A DNA stretch of 64,000 nucleotides from an uncultured Myxococcales bacterium (GCA_903857665.1 CAIOFV010000157.1:1-64000), one strand, 5' to 3'. Numbered from the stretch's first letter, positions 27,027 through 36,405 are shown. The notes: generated by a model from the sequence alone, not told the origin. Translations and numbers: made by a program.

Positions 27027-29246
27027 ATGATTGCGAGGCGAATCCCGGGGGTCCTGCTGCTGGCGCTGCTGCTGGCGTGCGGGCGCACCACCGGCCGCGA
27101 TTCCGATGGCGACGGGCTGTCCGACAAGCAGGAAGCGGCGGCCGGCACCAATCCCCTCAATCCCGATACCGACGGCGACGGCATCCCCGACGGCCGCGAC
27201 CCCCAGCCGAACGGCGCGGGTCCCACGCTGTCGCTGACCGCCAGCCCGGTGTACGTCGATACGACCCGCACGGGCTACCGCTGCGTGGACCTGGTGGCCC
27301 TGCTGGCCAACAGCGGGCAGGTGCTGGCCGACAAGGACGTCAAGTTCGCCGCCAGCTCGGGGGAACTGTCCGCGACCGTCTGGTCCGGCGGCGGGACCTA
27401 CCGTGCAACGATCTGCGCGGCCGGCAACGACACCGTGCAGGTGTCCGTCCACTACCTGCAATACGTGCGCAGCGTGACCATCGCCTTCGACGTCACGATC
27501 CCGCAGCCCGGCGTCAACACGATGCCGTATCCAAAGGAACGGCGGCTGCAGGGCGAACTGACGGTCTTCGCGGTGGTCGCCAGCACCGTGGGCCTGCCGG
27601 ACCAGTCGCCCCAGCCCTTCCCCGACGCCTACGTTCTGGTGCAGAAGGACGGGGTCACGAGGTTCCAGGGGGTCACCGGACCCCAGGGCAACGTGGTCAT
27701 CACCGACGTCGAGTTGCTGGGGCCCGTGGACATCACGGTCGGCGCCAACGGGTACCGGTTCGTCACCTACTTCGAGGTAGACGCGGCGGTGCTGTCGGTG
27801 GCGATGGTGCGGCTGGACCCGGTCCTTCCGGCCGATGCCGTGCGTGTCGGGCGGGTCGAAGGCGTCGTGTCCGGGTTCGCCGGCGAAGGCGGGCTTCCCT
27901 CCATGCCCACGGACGGGAAACTGTTCGATAGCTACAAGCACCCCCTGCCGATCGCCATCGTGCAACTGGCCGTGAAGAACGTGCCCCTGTCGTCGATGAG
28001 CATGGGCAGCGTGCTGGAGCCGCCGACCGACCCGACCAACCCCTTCGCGCTGCCCGCCAACCTGGTCCCCTACCAGCCGGGCTCACTGGACAACGGCCTC
28101 GATGACAGCGCGCCGCTGCAGTTCCGCCTGGAAAACGTCCCGGAGGGCCAGTACCTGCTGTTCGCGCTGGCCGGGCTGGCGAAGGGCGTGCTCGACGCCA
28201 TCCAGGATCCCTACAAGCTGGAGGTGCAGCCGATGGCGCTGGCCATCCAGCGCATTTCCGTGACCGGGGGCCAGACGACCTACGTGGTTCCCCCGCTGAT
28301 GCTGGACATCGACCTGCGCGCGGACCGCGACGGGGACGGGCAGCCCGACGCCGATACCGTCGCGATCTCGCTGGGGGTTCCGCCGACCGACCCGATGACG
28401 GGCGTGACGCTGCCCAGCCGCCTGGTGATGCCGGTGATGGACGCCGGGGGCGAGGGGTTCGTGTTCGTGGCGATCGACGGTTCGTACAACAACACGCCCG
28501 GGTTCGTCGGGCCCACCCACATCCGGTTCCCCGTCGAGGACGACCAGGCGATCGCGGCGCTAAGGATCCCCTACTTGAACCGGCTGGCGGTGGGGCTGAG
28601 CGGCCGGTCGGCCTACTTCGGCGCCGACCCGCCGGGCATCTCCACGCCGGTGAGGCCGCAGGTCGTCGGGGGCGACTCGGTGGCGTTCGATTCGTGGCTG
28701 GACCTTCCCCAGGCGATCCATCCCGTCCCGCCTGTCGCCGGCGTGCCAGGGAAACCGCCGCTGGACACCCTGTCTGCCGAACCGTTCACCGGCCACCTGG
28801 AATGGAAGCCCGTGGCGTCGCCGGGATCGCCCGACCTCTACGCGATCCGCCTGAACTACATGACGGCCGCGCCCAGGAACCTGCTGCTGGAAAACATGGA
28901 CGCGACCGCGCAGGGCGTCGGGTCGTTCGGCGGGCCGAAATCGCACTGCCTGTGGGAGATGTTCGTGCGGCCCGAGCGGACCTGGGTGGACCTCCCGGTC
29001 TTCCCGGCGGACGCTCGTGCCCGCCCCGTGCTGGCCAACCCGTCGCCGACCGGCGCGGCGGTCGGCGACGCCCCCGAGCCCCCCCAGCACTACGCCGCCA
29101 CAACCATCGAGGTGGAACTGAACGCGTACCTGCTGGGCGCCGGCGACAAGACGTTCGCCTACGATCAGGACTTCGCATACAGCGACGTGAACCTGCACTG
29201 CTCGGTCGTGTCGCAGGATTCCTACGTCGTGACGTCGGCCTGGTAG
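27027..29246 (+). CDS. Large lipoprotein with TSP type-3-like calcium repeats
   Basis: A 739-aa lipoprotein. The signal peptide ends with a lipobox LLLAC, so Cys17 is probably lipidated. Next come two calcium-binding Asp repeats, DSDGDGLSD and DTDGDGIPD, as in thrombospondin type-3 repeats. The rest appears to be several beta-sandwich domains, including carboxypeptidase-regulatory-like folds near FPDAYVLVQKDG, with a third Asp repeat (DRDGDGQPDAD) at about residue 435. No enzyme motif was found. It is likely an outer-membrane or surface protein. ATG at 27027 has only a weak site (GGGACGGA). Confidence 0.85.
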   Translation: MIARRIPGVLLLALLLACGRTTGRDSDGDGLSDKQEAAAGTNPLNPDTDGDGIPDGRDPQPNGAGPTLSLTASPVYVDTTRTGYRCVDLVALLANSGQVLADKDVKFAASSGELSATVWSGGGTYRATICAAGNDTVQVSVHYLQYVRSVTIAFDVTIPQPGVNTMPYPKERRLQGELTVFAVVASTVGLPDQSPQPFPDAYVLVQKDGVTRFQGVTGPQGNVVITDVELLGPVDITVGANGYRFVTYFEVDAAVLSVAMVRLDPVLPADAVRVGRVEGVVSGFAGEGGLPSMPTDGKLFDSYKHPLPIAIVQLAVKNVPLSSMSMGSVLEPPTDPTNPFALPANLVPYQPGSLDNGLDDSAPLQFRLENVPEGQYLLFALAGLAKGVLDAIQDPYKLEVQPMALAIQRISVTGGQTTYVVPPLMLDIDLRADRDGDGQPDADTVAISLGVPPTDPMTGVTLPSRLVMPVMDAGGEGFVFVAIDGSYNNTPGFVGPTHIRFPVEDDQAIAALRIPYLNRLAVGLSGRSAYFGADPPGISTPVRPQVVGGDSVAFDSWLDLPQAIHPVPPVAGVPGKPPLDTLSAEPFTGHLEWKPVASPGSPDLYAIRLNYMTAAPRNLLLENMDATAQGVGSFGGPKSHCLWEMFVRPERTWVDLPVFPADARARPVLANPSPTGAAVGDAPEPPQHYAATTIEVELNAYLLGAGDKTFAYDQDFAYSDVNLHCSVVSQDSYVVTSAW

Positions 29247-29292
29247 AGTCCTGCCTGCGATTCAGCAGCGAAACGTCAGGGATGTGTCAGGA

Positions 29293-29316
29293 AGGCGTCG
29301 GGGAGAGCCCCGGGGT
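29293..29316. terminator. Short GC hairpin between convergent genes
   Basis: CGGGGAGAGCCCCG lies in the 72-base gap between the stop of the lipoprotein gene and that of the acyl-CoA dehydrogenase gene. It forms a 5-bp stem with a 4-base loop and no T tract. It may help transcripts end from either side. Confidence 0.35.
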
Positions 29317-29318
29317 TC

Positions 29319-31175
29319 CTAGAACACGACGTCGAGGGAGGAGCGGTCGTTGTTCTTCATCACTTCCGCGCGGGCCTTGACCTGCGGGAGGATGTTGTTG
29401 CAGAAGAACGTCGCGGACTGGACCTTGCCCCAGTAGAACTTCGCTTCGGGGTTGTCCGTGACCAGTTTCTTCTTGTCGGACATGCCGGTCGCGTTGTTCT
29501 CCTGGTACAGTTTGGTCAGGGCCGCGTCGGCCACGACCGCCTCGTTGACCAGGCCGAACGCCGCGATCACGTCGCCGAATGACTCGAGCAGCGGGTAGGC
29601 CACCAGCATCAAGTACTGGGGGTCCTGCATGGCGATGCCCATCATCTTCATGGTGACTTCGGCCAGCACGTTCTTGGCCTCGCCCAGCTTGGTCGCGATC
29701 TTGCCAACGCCGGGGTGCATCTTGTACTTGTCGGTGAACAGTCCGATTTCCTTCAGGAAGCCGCTGAAGATCTGCATCGACTTCATCGGGATCTTGCGGC
29801 CGGCGAGGTCCATCGCCTGGATGCCGTTGGTGCCTTCATAGATCGGCGCGATGCGGGCGTCGCGGTAGTTCTGCTCGACCGGGTACTCGGAGCAGTAGCC
29901 GTAGCCGCCGTAGGTCTGGATGGCCAGGTCGCAGGCCTTCACGCCCATGTCCGACCCGTACGCCTTGCAGATCGGGGTCAGCAGCTCGACGTAGCCGTTG
30001 TACTTCTCGCGCTCGGCCGGGTCCTCGGAGGCGCGGGCCATGTCCGCGTACCACGCCGAGGTGTACAGCAGGGCCCGGAGGCCCTCGACCACCGACTTCT
30101 GCCACAGCAGCATGCGGCGGACATCGGCGTGCTCGATGATCGCGACCTTGGGGGCCTTGGGGTCCTTCATGGCCAGGATGTGCGAGCCCTGGAGGCGCTC
30201 CTGGGCGTAGGACTTCGCGGCCTCGTAGGACGCGCCGGCGGCGGCCAGGCCCTGGACGCCGACCATGATGCGGGCTTCGTTCATCATGTGGAACATGATC
30301 TTCATGCCCTCGAGCTCGGCCCCGAGGATCTCGCCTTCGCACTTGTTGTCTTCGCCGAAGTTCAGCACGCACGTCGGCGAGCCCTTGATGCCCATCTTGT
30401 GCTCGATGCGGCCGACCTTGACGTCGTTGAACTCGCCGCGGGTGCCGTCGGCAGCGACGCGGTACTTCGGGACGACGAACAGCGACAGGCCCTTCGTGCC
30501 CGCGGGGGCGTCGGCGGTGCGTGCCAGCACGGCATGGATCACGTTGGCGTTGGCGGGGTTGCACAGGTCGTGATCGCCGCCGGTGATGAAGATCTTGGTG
30601 CCCTGGATCAGGTACTTGCCGTTCGGCAGCTTTTCGGCCGTCGCCTTGTTGGCGCCGACGTCCGAGCCCGCGCCGGCCTCGGTCAGGCACATGGTGCCGG
30701 ACCACTTGCCTTCCAGCAGCGCCGGCGCGTACTTGGCCTTGATCTCTTCGGTGCCGAAGTCCTGCAGCAGGCTGATGACGCCTTCGGTCAGGCCGGCGGT
30801 CAGCGCGAAGCCCACGCACGAGCCGATGAAGAATTCATGGATGACCTGGCCCATGACCCACGGGAGGCCCTGGCCGCCGATTTCCTGGGACTGGATCGCG
30901 CCCAGCCAGCCGTTTTCCGACAGGCGCTTCCACGCGTTCTTGAACGGCTCGGGCAGCGTGACGTTGCCGTCCTCGAACTTGGCGCCGACCTGGTCGGAAA
31001 TCTCGTTCATCGGGGCGATGACGTCGCGGGCGAGCTTGTAGGCCTCGATCATCAGCGCGTCGTAGTCGTCCTTGCCGTAGTCCTTGAACATGGGCAGCTT
31101 CTGCAGATCCTGGATCTTCAGCACTTCGAACAGCAGGAAACGGATGTCGCGAAGGTCGGCAACGTAGGCGGCCAT
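29319..31175 (-). CDS. Acyl-CoA dehydrogenase, large (DmdC-like) type
   Basis: A 618-aa FAD acyl-CoA dehydrogenase. The core (about residues 40-460) has the flavin motif LTEAGAGSD and catalytic Glu in IYEGTNGIQ (about residue 445). The protein is larger than short-chain enzymes because of an N-terminal extension and a C-terminal helical domain (about residues 470-610), as in the DmdC/3-methylmercaptopropionyl-CoA-type branch. It oxidises acyl-CoA thioesters in fatty-acid or thioether breakdown; the substrate is unassigned. ATG at 31175 has GGAGG upstream and uses highly biased codons, consistent with strong expression. It diverges from an aminotransferase gene. Confidence 0.92.
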   Translation of the reverse strand: MAAYVADLRDIRFLLFEVLKIQDLQKLPMFKDYGKDDYDALMIEAYKLARDVIAPMNEISDQVGAKFEDGNVTLPEPFKNAWKRLSENGWLGAIQSQEIGGQGLPWVMGQVIHEFFIGSCVGFALTAGLTEGVISLLQDFGTEEIKAKYAPALLEGKWSGTMCLTEAGAGSDVGANKATAEKLPNGKYLIQGTKIFITGGDHDLCNPANANVIHAVLARTADAPAGTKGLSLFVVPKYRVAADGTRGEFNDVKVGRIEHKMGIKGSPTCVLNFGEDNKCEGEILGAELEGMKIMFHMMNEARIMVGVQGLAAAGASYEAAKSYAQERLQGSHILAMKDPKAPKVAIIEHADVRRMLLWQKSVVEGLRALLYTSAWYADMARASEDPAEREKYNGYVELLTPICKAYGSDMGVKACDLAIQTYGGYGYCSEYPVEQNYRDARIAPIYEGTNGIQAMDLAGRKIPMKSMQIFSGFLKEIGLFTDKYKMHPGVGKIATKLGEAKNVLAEVTMKMMGIAMQDPQYLMLVAYPLLESFGDVIAAFGLVNEAVVADAALTKLYQENNATGMSDKKKLVTDNPEAKFYWGKVQSATFFCNNILPQVKARAEVMKNNDRSSLDVVF

Positions 31176-31214
31176 GGGTAGTACCTCCATAAAGATAGGG
31201 TAGACCTGCGGGAA

Positions 31215-31243
31215 GGTTAGGAGCCGGGGCGTGGCTCTGTCAA
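31215..31243 (-). promoter_or_regulatory. Putative promoter of the acyl-CoA dehydrogenase gene
   Basis: On the minus strand TTGACA (31238-31243) and CTAACC (31215-31220) are 17 bases apart. The -35 is perfect and the -10 is weak. The start would be near 31208, giving a leader of about 33 bases with GGAGG. Confidence 0.45.
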
Positions 31244-31305
31244 GAGGTTTTTCCCGGGCCTTGGCACACTGCGTCATGGAGCCGGTCGCCCACGATCGGG
31301 CGGTG

Positions 31306-31333
31306 TTGACTTGGGACCTTCGCATGCGATAGG
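31306..31333 (+). promoter_or_regulatory. Putative promoter of the aminotransferase gene
   Basis: TTGACT at 31306-31311 and GATAGG at 31328-31333 are 16 bases apart. The start would be near 31341, leaving about 20 bases of leader with a CGGAG site. The -10 match is weak. Confidence 0.35.
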
Positions 31334-31360
31334 AGACTTTCGGCCTAGCGCGGAGCGTCG

Positions 31361-32542
31361 ATGAGCATTTCGAGGCAACTGAAGGACGACATGGTCCACG
31401 GATCATGGATCCGCAAGATGTTCGAGGAGGGCCTCCGGCTGAAGGCGATCCACGGCGCGGACAACGTCTACGACTTCACGCTGGGCAACCCGTACGTCGA
31501 TCCGCCCCCGGAGTTCCACGCTGCGCTGGAACGCGTCGTCCACGAAGAGCGCCACGGCATCCACGCCTATATGCAGAACAGCGGCTTCCCGGAGGTCCGG
31601 GCGCGGGTCGCGGCCGAGCTTGCGGCCGAGCTGGACGTCCCGTTCGAGGCCGCCCGCGTCGTGATGACGATCGGAGCCGCCGGCGCCCTGAACATCCTGT
31701 TGAAGTCGGTGCTGGACCCGGAGGACGAGGTGGTGCTGGTCGCGCCCTTCTTCCCCGAGTACGCCTTCTACATCCGCAACCACGGCGGCACGCCGGTCGT
31801 GTCGAAGGCCGACGCGACGTTCCTGCCGAACCTCGAGGACCTGGACCGCCGCATCGGGCCTCGCACGCGCGCCATGATCCTCAACAGTCCCTGCAACCCC
31901 AGCGGCCGGATCGTGACCGCCGAGGTGCTGAAGGGCCTGGGCGACCTGCTGCGCCGCAAGTCGGCGGAAAACGGCCGGACCATATACCTGTTCTCCGACG
32001 AGCCCTACCGGCGGCTGCTGTTCGACGGCCGGACGTTCCCCAGCCCGTTCCATTTCTACGAGCACACGATCCTCGCCACGTCGCACTCGAAGGACCTGTC
32101 CCTGGCCGGCGAGCGCATCGGCTACCTGGCCATCGGCCCGAACTGCGAGGACGCGTCGGACATCTTCGCGGCCACGACCTTCTGCAACCGGACGCTGGGC
32201 TACGTGAACGCGCCGGCGATCATGCAGCGAGTGCTGCTGTACCTGGGGACCTACCAGACGAACGTGCCCGTCTACCAGCGCAAGCGCGACCGCCTGTACG
32301 AGGCGCTGACGGCCATGGGCTACGACATCGTGAAGCCCGAAGGCACGTTCTTCATGTTCCCGAGGTCGCCGCTGCCGGACGACACGAAGTGGCTGGACGT
32401 GCTGGCGGCCGAGCACGTGCTGGTCACGCCCGGTGCGGGCTTCGCGTTCCCGGGCTATTTCCGGATTTCGTTCGCGGTGGACGACGCGGTGATCGAGCGG
32501 GCATTGCCGGGGTTCGAGCGGGCGCTGAAGTCGGTGCGTTGA
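31361..32542 (+). CDS. Class I/II aminotransferase (PLP)
   Basis: A 393-aa fold-type I PLP enzyme. The phosphate/cofactor signature is LNSPCNPSGR, Asp contacting the pyridine N is in FSDEPYRRL, and the Schiff-base Lys is in TSHSKDLSLAGERIGY. It resembles aspartate/alanine-type aminotransferases but the substrate is not determined. ATG at 31361 has CGGAG upstream. The intergenic region to the divergent acyl-CoA dehydrogenase gene is 185 bases and carries both promoter candidates. Confidence 0.9.
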   Translation: MSISRQLKDDMVHGSWIRKMFEEGLRLKAIHGADNVYDFTLGNPYVDPPPEFHAALERVVHEERHGIHAYMQNSGFPEVRARVAAELAAELDVPFEAARVVMTIGAAGALNILLKSVLDPEDEVVLVAPFFPEYAFYIRNHGGTPVVSKADATFLPNLEDLDRRIGPRTRAMILNSPCNPSGRIVTAEVLKGLGDLLRRKSAENGRTIYLFSDEPYRRLLFDGRTFPSPFHFYEHTILATSHSKDLSLAGERIGYLAIGPNCEDASDIFAATTFCNRTLGYVNAPAIMQRVLLYLGTYQTNVPVYQRKRDRLYEALTAMGYDIVKPEGTFFMFPRSPLPDDTKWLDVLAAEHVLVTPGAGFAFPGYFRISFAVDDAVIERALPGFERALKSVR

Positions 32543-32555
32543 ATCGGCGGGAGGA

Positions 32556-32572
32556 AGGCGCTGCGGGCGCCT
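32556..32572. terminator. Short hairpin between convergent genes
   Basis: AGGCGC (32556-32561) and GCGCCT (32567-32572) form a perfect 6-bp stem with a 5-base loop between the convergent aminotransferase and PilZ-like genes. No T tract follows. Confidence 0.35.
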
Positions 32573-32584
32573 GCGCCGGGACCG

Positions 32585-32917
32585 TCAGGCGGCGGCGCGG
32601 GCGTTCAGGAAGCCTTCCATCGCCACGCGATCCCTCGGGAACACGTGCTTGAAGCGTACCAGCACGCGGCTGCGACCGGCGCTGCCGGCCTCGCCGACGA
32701 CACCCACGATTTCCGCCAGCGTCTTGATCGAATCCCCCGAGGGCAGGTCGAAACCCAGCCAGGCGTAGCGGCCCGGAGGCACCTGCTCGCACGCCAGTTC
32801 CATGCCGTGCGGCCCCAGGCGGGTCGCCACGGCGCCCAAGGGCGCGCCATCGGCCGTGAACTCGCGGATCGGGATCGTCGCGTCCACCATGCCCCAACTG
32901 ATCGCTTCGATCGGCAT
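32585..32917 (-). CDS. Small PilZ-like beta-barrel protein, uncertain
   Basis: A 110-aa protein that looks like a lone, diverged PilZ-type barrel: a turn LGPHGMELA where the D-x-S-x-x-G motif would be, followed by strands (GRYAWLGFDLPSG and SRVLVRFKHV). The RxxxR c-di-GMP motif is not visible, so if PilZ it may not bind c-di-GMP. ATG at 32917 is preceded by GGAGGG. It is an orphan between the aminotransferase gene and a Cys-rich lipoprotein gene. Confidence 0.5.
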   Translation of the reverse strand: MPIEAISWGMVDATIPIREFTADGAPLGAVATRLGPHGMELACEQVPPGRYAWLGFDLPSGDSIKTLAEIVGVVGEAGSAGRSRVLVRFKHVFPRDRVAMEGFLNARAAA

Positions 32918-33048
32918 CGCAGCCCTCCGTGCAGCGGCACGCCTTGCGCCGCAGTGCGAGTCTAGGTTGGCTGCGATCGCGACGCCAAGTTCGCGACATC
33001 CGTTTTGTCGAAGGAGGGGAGCCGGAGCGGGGCGGCCCCGGAGGATCG

Positions 33049-33660
33049 TCAGGGCACGATCGGTTCGCATCCCATCACGACGGGCTGGTCATCGATCACC
33101 ACGAACCCGGAGCCGGCCGACAGGTCCAGGGCGCCGCTCCACACGGTCGCCGGGGATGCGCCGTCGTCGGTGACGTCGCGAACCAGGGTCAGGGGGATCA
33201 CGGCAGCCGCAAACGGGGTGGCCACGACCTGGAAATCGAACACGCACGAGCATCGGCACCGGGTGCTTCCGTCCTGCGGCGCGTCCGTTTCCGTCACGGT
33301 GCAGCCCTGGGTCGTGCACGCCATCGTCATGGCGTGGCTGCCGCAGCAGTTCAGCGACACGCGGGTATCGGTCACGGTGAGGGACTGCGCGGCCGGGTCG
33401 TGGGCCCACCGCAGCACTTCCGCGTCGCAGTATGCGGGCGCGTCCACCGCCGCCTCGGCCATCACCGCGGCGACCGTCCGCGCGAACCCGCCGCAATCGC
33501 TGACCTCGGCCGCCACGCTGTTGAGGGTCAGGGGTTTCGCCTCGCCCGGGTCGGCGCCGCAGCCGGCGCAAAGCAGCGCGAGGAGCGACAGGAGGCCTGC
33601 GAACCGGGCCGGGCACGAAAGCGAAGCCGCCCCGATCGCATCCACGACTGCCGCACGCAT
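33049..33660 (-). CDS. Cys-rich lipoprotein, 203 aa
   Basis: Signal peptide with lipobox LCAGC near residue 34, then a mature domain with about ten cysteines (for example SLNCCGSH and RCRCSCVFDF), mostly even in number and probably disulfide-linked. No enzyme motif is seen. ATG at 33660 is followed by a believable signal peptide, although the n-region is long. The promoter candidate contains a perfect palindrome in its spacer. It diverges from the zinc-ribbon gene at 33829. Confidence 0.7.
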   Translation of the reverse strand: MRAAVVDAIGAASLSCPARFAGLLSLLALLCAGCGADPGEAKPLTLNSVAAEVSDCGGFARTVAAVMAEAAVDAPAYCDAEVLRWAHDPAAQSLTVTDTRVSLNCCGSHAMTMACTTQGCTVTETDAPQDGSTRCRCSCVFDFQVVATPFAAAVIPLTLVRDVTDDGASPATVWSGALDLSAGSGFVVIDDQPVVMGCEPIVP

Positions 33661-33685
33661 GGCCCTTCCCTCGCTCTACGCAACG

Positions 33686-33714
33686 ATTCTACGCCTCCCC
33701 GGGAGGCGTGGCCA
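33686..33714 (-). promoter_or_regulatory. Promoter with palindromic operator in the spacer
   Basis: On the minus strand TGGCCA (33709-33714) and TAGAAT (33686-33691) are 17 bases apart. The spacer and part of the boxes are a perfect palindrome, ACGCCTCCC at 33691-33699 and GGGAGGCGT at 33701-33709 around one centre base. A dimeric regulator bound here would block polymerase. Confidence 0.45.
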
Positions 33715-33828
33715 CGGGGCAGGGCGTGCAGCAAAGGCCGCGACCCGCCATCCGCGAGGCCGGCTCTGGCGGTGGGCGGCGGCCTCTGGTATGCTTCGCC
33801 CGAGTTCTTGGGAGGAGCCGGAAGGCCC

Positions 33829-34206
33829 ATGGAGCAGGAATCCCGCACCCGCTGTTACAAGTGTGGCGAAGAACTCGTCTTCGAGGTCAAGATCGGGCGC
33901 CGCGACACGTGCCCGAACTGCTACTCGTACCTGCACGCCTGCTTCAACTGCCAGTACTGGAATCCCGACGTGCACAACCAGTGCACCGAAAACCAGGGCG
34001 AGTTCATCCGCGACCGCGCGGAGGGCAACTTCTGCCTGTACTTCACCTTCAAGGGCACGAAGGACACGGGCGACGAGGAAGCGACGAAGGCCAAGGAACG
34101 CATGCAGGCGATGTTCGGCGGCGCTCCGGTCAAGACGACTCCCCGGTCGGCCGACGAGGCGAAGGCCCGCCTGGACGCCCTGTTCGGTTCGCCGAAGAAG
34201 CGATGA
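33829..34206 (+). CDS. Zinc-ribbon protein, 125 aa
   Basis: A cytoplasmic protein with CYKC, CPNC and CFNC pairs plus a later Cys (HNQC), enough for one or two zinc sites in residues 8-45, followed by an acidic/basic helical tail (residues 75-125). The extended TGGTATGCT -10 at 33787-33795 and GGAGGAG near 33811 support ATG at 33829. The function is unknown. It precedes a PdxB-like gene by 34 bases and may be cotranscribed. Confidence 0.75.
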   Translation: MEQESRTRCYKCGEELVFEVKIGRRDTCPNCYSYLHACFNCQYWNPDVHNQCTENQGEFIRDRAEGNFCLYFTFKGTKDTGDEEATKAKERMQAMFGGAPVKTTPRSADEAKARLDALFGSPKKR

Positions 34207-34240
34207 CCCCTCGCGGCGCCCGCCGGGCCAACGAGGTCCC

Positions 34241-35380
34241 ATGAACCGCCCGCGCATCCGGGTCGATCATCACATCCCCTGGGGCATCGAGGGCTTCGAC
34301 GGCCTGGGCGACGTCGTGCCGTACGACGCCGCGGACCTGCGGAAGGACCCGTCCATCCTGGCCGATGCCGACGTGCTGGCCTGCCGATCCGTGACCCGGG
34401 TGGACGCCTCCCTGCTGGCCGCCGCGCCGCGCCTGGTCGCCGTGGCGACGCCGGTGGTGGGCCTGGATCACGTGATCTGCGAGGACATCCGCGCCGCACA
34501 ACGACAGCGCGGGCATCCGATCCAGGTCTTCAACGCGCCGGGATCCACCGCGGCCGGCGTGGCCGATTGGGTCGTCGCCGCGATCCTCCACGCCCTCCCG
34601 GAAGTGACGGATCCACACCGGCTGAAGGTCGGCATCTGGGGGTTCGGGAATTGCGGGCGCGCACTGGCGGCCCGGCTGGCGCGGCTGGGCATGCGGTTCG
34701 TCGCGTACGACCCGCCGCAGGAAACGCGAACCGCGGGGGCGTTCCAGTCCGCCGCGCTCGAGGACCTGTGGCAGTGCGACGTGGTGTCGCTGCACGTTCC
34801 ATTGACCGAAGCCCGGGATACCCGCTGGCCCACCCGGGGGATGATCGATCGGGGAGTCTTCCGGGCGCTGGCCAGCGGGGACGTCCGCCTGCTGTGCAAC
34901 AGCGCGCGGGGCCCCGTGGTCGAAGGCGCCGCGCTGCAGGCGCACCTGGCCTCCGGCCTGGCCCCGGCCCTGGCGGTGGATGTCTGGGAGGGCGAACCGA
35001 CCCCCGACCCTTCGGTGGTGGCGGCCACCCGGATCGCGACCGCGCACGTGGCCGGTTCGGTGCTGGAGGGGCGACGGAAGGCGGTCGCGAAGGTCCGCGA
35101 GGACGTGCGGCGCCTGCTGCACCTGCCCCGGACGCCCTTCCCGGCCCAGCCCGCGGGCGGGTTCGACCGGCCGCCGCCGTTCGCCGTGCCTCCCCATCCG
35201 CGACCGGACGACATCCGGGGCGGGATCCTCGCTGCGGTGCCCCTGGACGAATGGACGCGCACCTTCCGCGCCGCCTACGTTCGCGCCCCCCTGGCGGAAC
35301 GCGCCGAGGCCTTCGAGGCCGCTCGCCGGGCGGGATTGCGACGCGAAATCCGGTGGGGCCGGCTCCGGCCCGCCGATTGA
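34241..35380 (+). CDS. pdxB: 4-phosphoerythronate dehydrogenase-like (PdxB family)
   Basis: A 379-aa D-2-hydroxyacid dehydrogenase. The N-terminus VDHHIPWGIEGFDGLGDV and the PGSTAAGV segment follow PdxB. The NAD site is GIWGFGNCGR, and catalytic candidates are Arg in CNSARGPVV, Glu in DVWEGEP and His in TAHVAG. A C-terminal extension matches the PdxB dimerisation domain. PdxB oxidises 4-phospho-erythronate in pyridoxal-phosphate synthesis. ATG at 34241 is 34 bases after the zinc-ribbon gene. Similarity is clear for the family, less so for the exact substrate. Confidence 0.78.
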   Translation: MNRPRIRVDHHIPWGIEGFDGLGDVVPYDAADLRKDPSILADADVLACRSVTRVDASLLAAAPRLVAVATPVVGLDHVICEDIRAAQRQRGHPIQVFNAPGSTAAGVADWVVAAILHALPEVTDPHRLKVGIWGFGNCGRALAARLARLGMRFVAYDPPQETRTAGAFQSAALEDLWQCDVVSLHVPLTEARDTRWPTRGMIDRGVFRALASGDVRLLCNSARGPVVEGAALQAHLASGLAPALAVDVWEGEPTPDPSVVAATRIATAHVAGSVLEGRRKAVAKVREDVRRLLHLPRTPFPAQPAGGFDRPPPFAVPPHPRPDDIRGGILAAVPLDEWTRTFRAAYVRAPLAERAEAFEAARRAGLRREIRWGRLRPAD

Positions 35381-35436
35381 CATCCGCGAGCGCCTGCCGG
35401 AGAATGGGCGCGCCCGTACCACGAACAGGTGCGATC

Positions 35437-36294
35437 GTGAGGAAGGCCTGCCCCAGCTGCAAGATCGACCTGGATCCGCAGTACCTTTTCTGCCCGGAGT
35501 GCGGCTCGACGCTGGACCTCGTCCCGGACGCCGCCTCGGACCCGGAATCGCCGGCGCTGGACGCGGCTCCGAGCACCCTGGACGCCTCGGGCGCGCCCTC
35601 GTCGTCCCAGCGGCCTCGTCCCGCACCGGCTTCGTCGCAGCAGTCGCGAGCGGGGGGCAAGCGTTTCCGGATCGTCCGTCTGGCGCGCGGCGGCGGCAGC
35701 GCGACCCCGTTCGACATCCCGGACGCCGGCCTGCCCCTGGGGCATGACGAGGGGGGGCTGTCGTTCCCGGACGACGACACCGTTTCTCCGCGCCACGCCC
35801 TGGTCGTCCCGGCGGGCGACCATGTCGAGGTCCAGGACCTGGGAAGCCTCAACGGCCTGTATGTCCGCATCTCGGACGCGCATCCCCTGTCCGAGGGGGA
35901 TTGCTTCGTGTGCGGCGATTCGGTCTTCCGGGCCTCCCTGGTGGCCGGCACCTTCGCGCCGGCGGAATTCAAGTTGTACGCAGCGCCGGCCGAAAAGCCG
36001 GTGCTGGCGACGCTGACCCGGATCCTTTCCGACGGCCGGGAGGGCGAGGTCCACCCGATCCGGACGCTGCCCTTCGTGATCGGCCGCGAGGAAGGCGACG
36101 TGAAACTGGGCGGCGACCGCTTCCTGTCGCGCCGCCATGCCGCGATCCAGGCCGGCCCGGCGGGCCTGGCGCTGGCGGACCAGAAGAGCCGCAACGGGAC
36201 CTACGTGCGCCGCGGGGGCTCGCTGCACCTGAACGCGGGCGACATCTTCCTGATCGGGCGACAACTGCTGCGCGTGGAGTCGGTGAGCCTGTGA
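35437..36294 (+). CDS. Zinc-ribbon protein with two FHA domains
   Basis: A 285-aa protein built like the one at 16605: N-terminal zinc ribbon (CPSC and CPEC), a Pro/Ala-rich linker to about residue 65, then two FHA domains. The first has SPRHALVV and LGSLNGLYV. The second has the full pattern IGREEGD, LSRRHAAI and KSRNGTYV, so it should bind phosphothreonine. GTG at 35437 is used because the CxxC pair follows immediately. It lies 56 bases downstream of pdxB and upstream of the RNase E gene, so it may link phosphorylation to other processes, but nothing shows the partner. Confidence 0.88.
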   Translation: MRKACPSCKIDLDPQYLFCPECGSTLDLVPDAASDPESPALDAAPSTLDASGAPSSSQRPRPAPASSQQSRAGGKRFRIVRLARGGGSATPFDIPDAGLPLGHDEGGLSFPDDDTVSPRHALVVPAGDHVEVQDLGSLNGLYVRISDAHPLSEGDCFVCGDSVFRASLVAGTFAPAEFKLYAAPAEKPVLATLTRILSDGREGEVHPIRTLPFVIGREEGDVKLGGDRFLSRRHAAIQAGPAGLALADQKSRNGTYVRRGGSLHLNAGDIFLIGRQLLRVESVSL

Positions 36295-36405
36295 TCGTGT
36301 GCGCCGCCTGGACGGTTTCCACCCGTTCCCCGTCGATCGCCATGCACGCCGTCTCGCCCGCCTTCATTGATTCCATGGAACCCACTTGAAACATCGAGGG
36401 AATTC

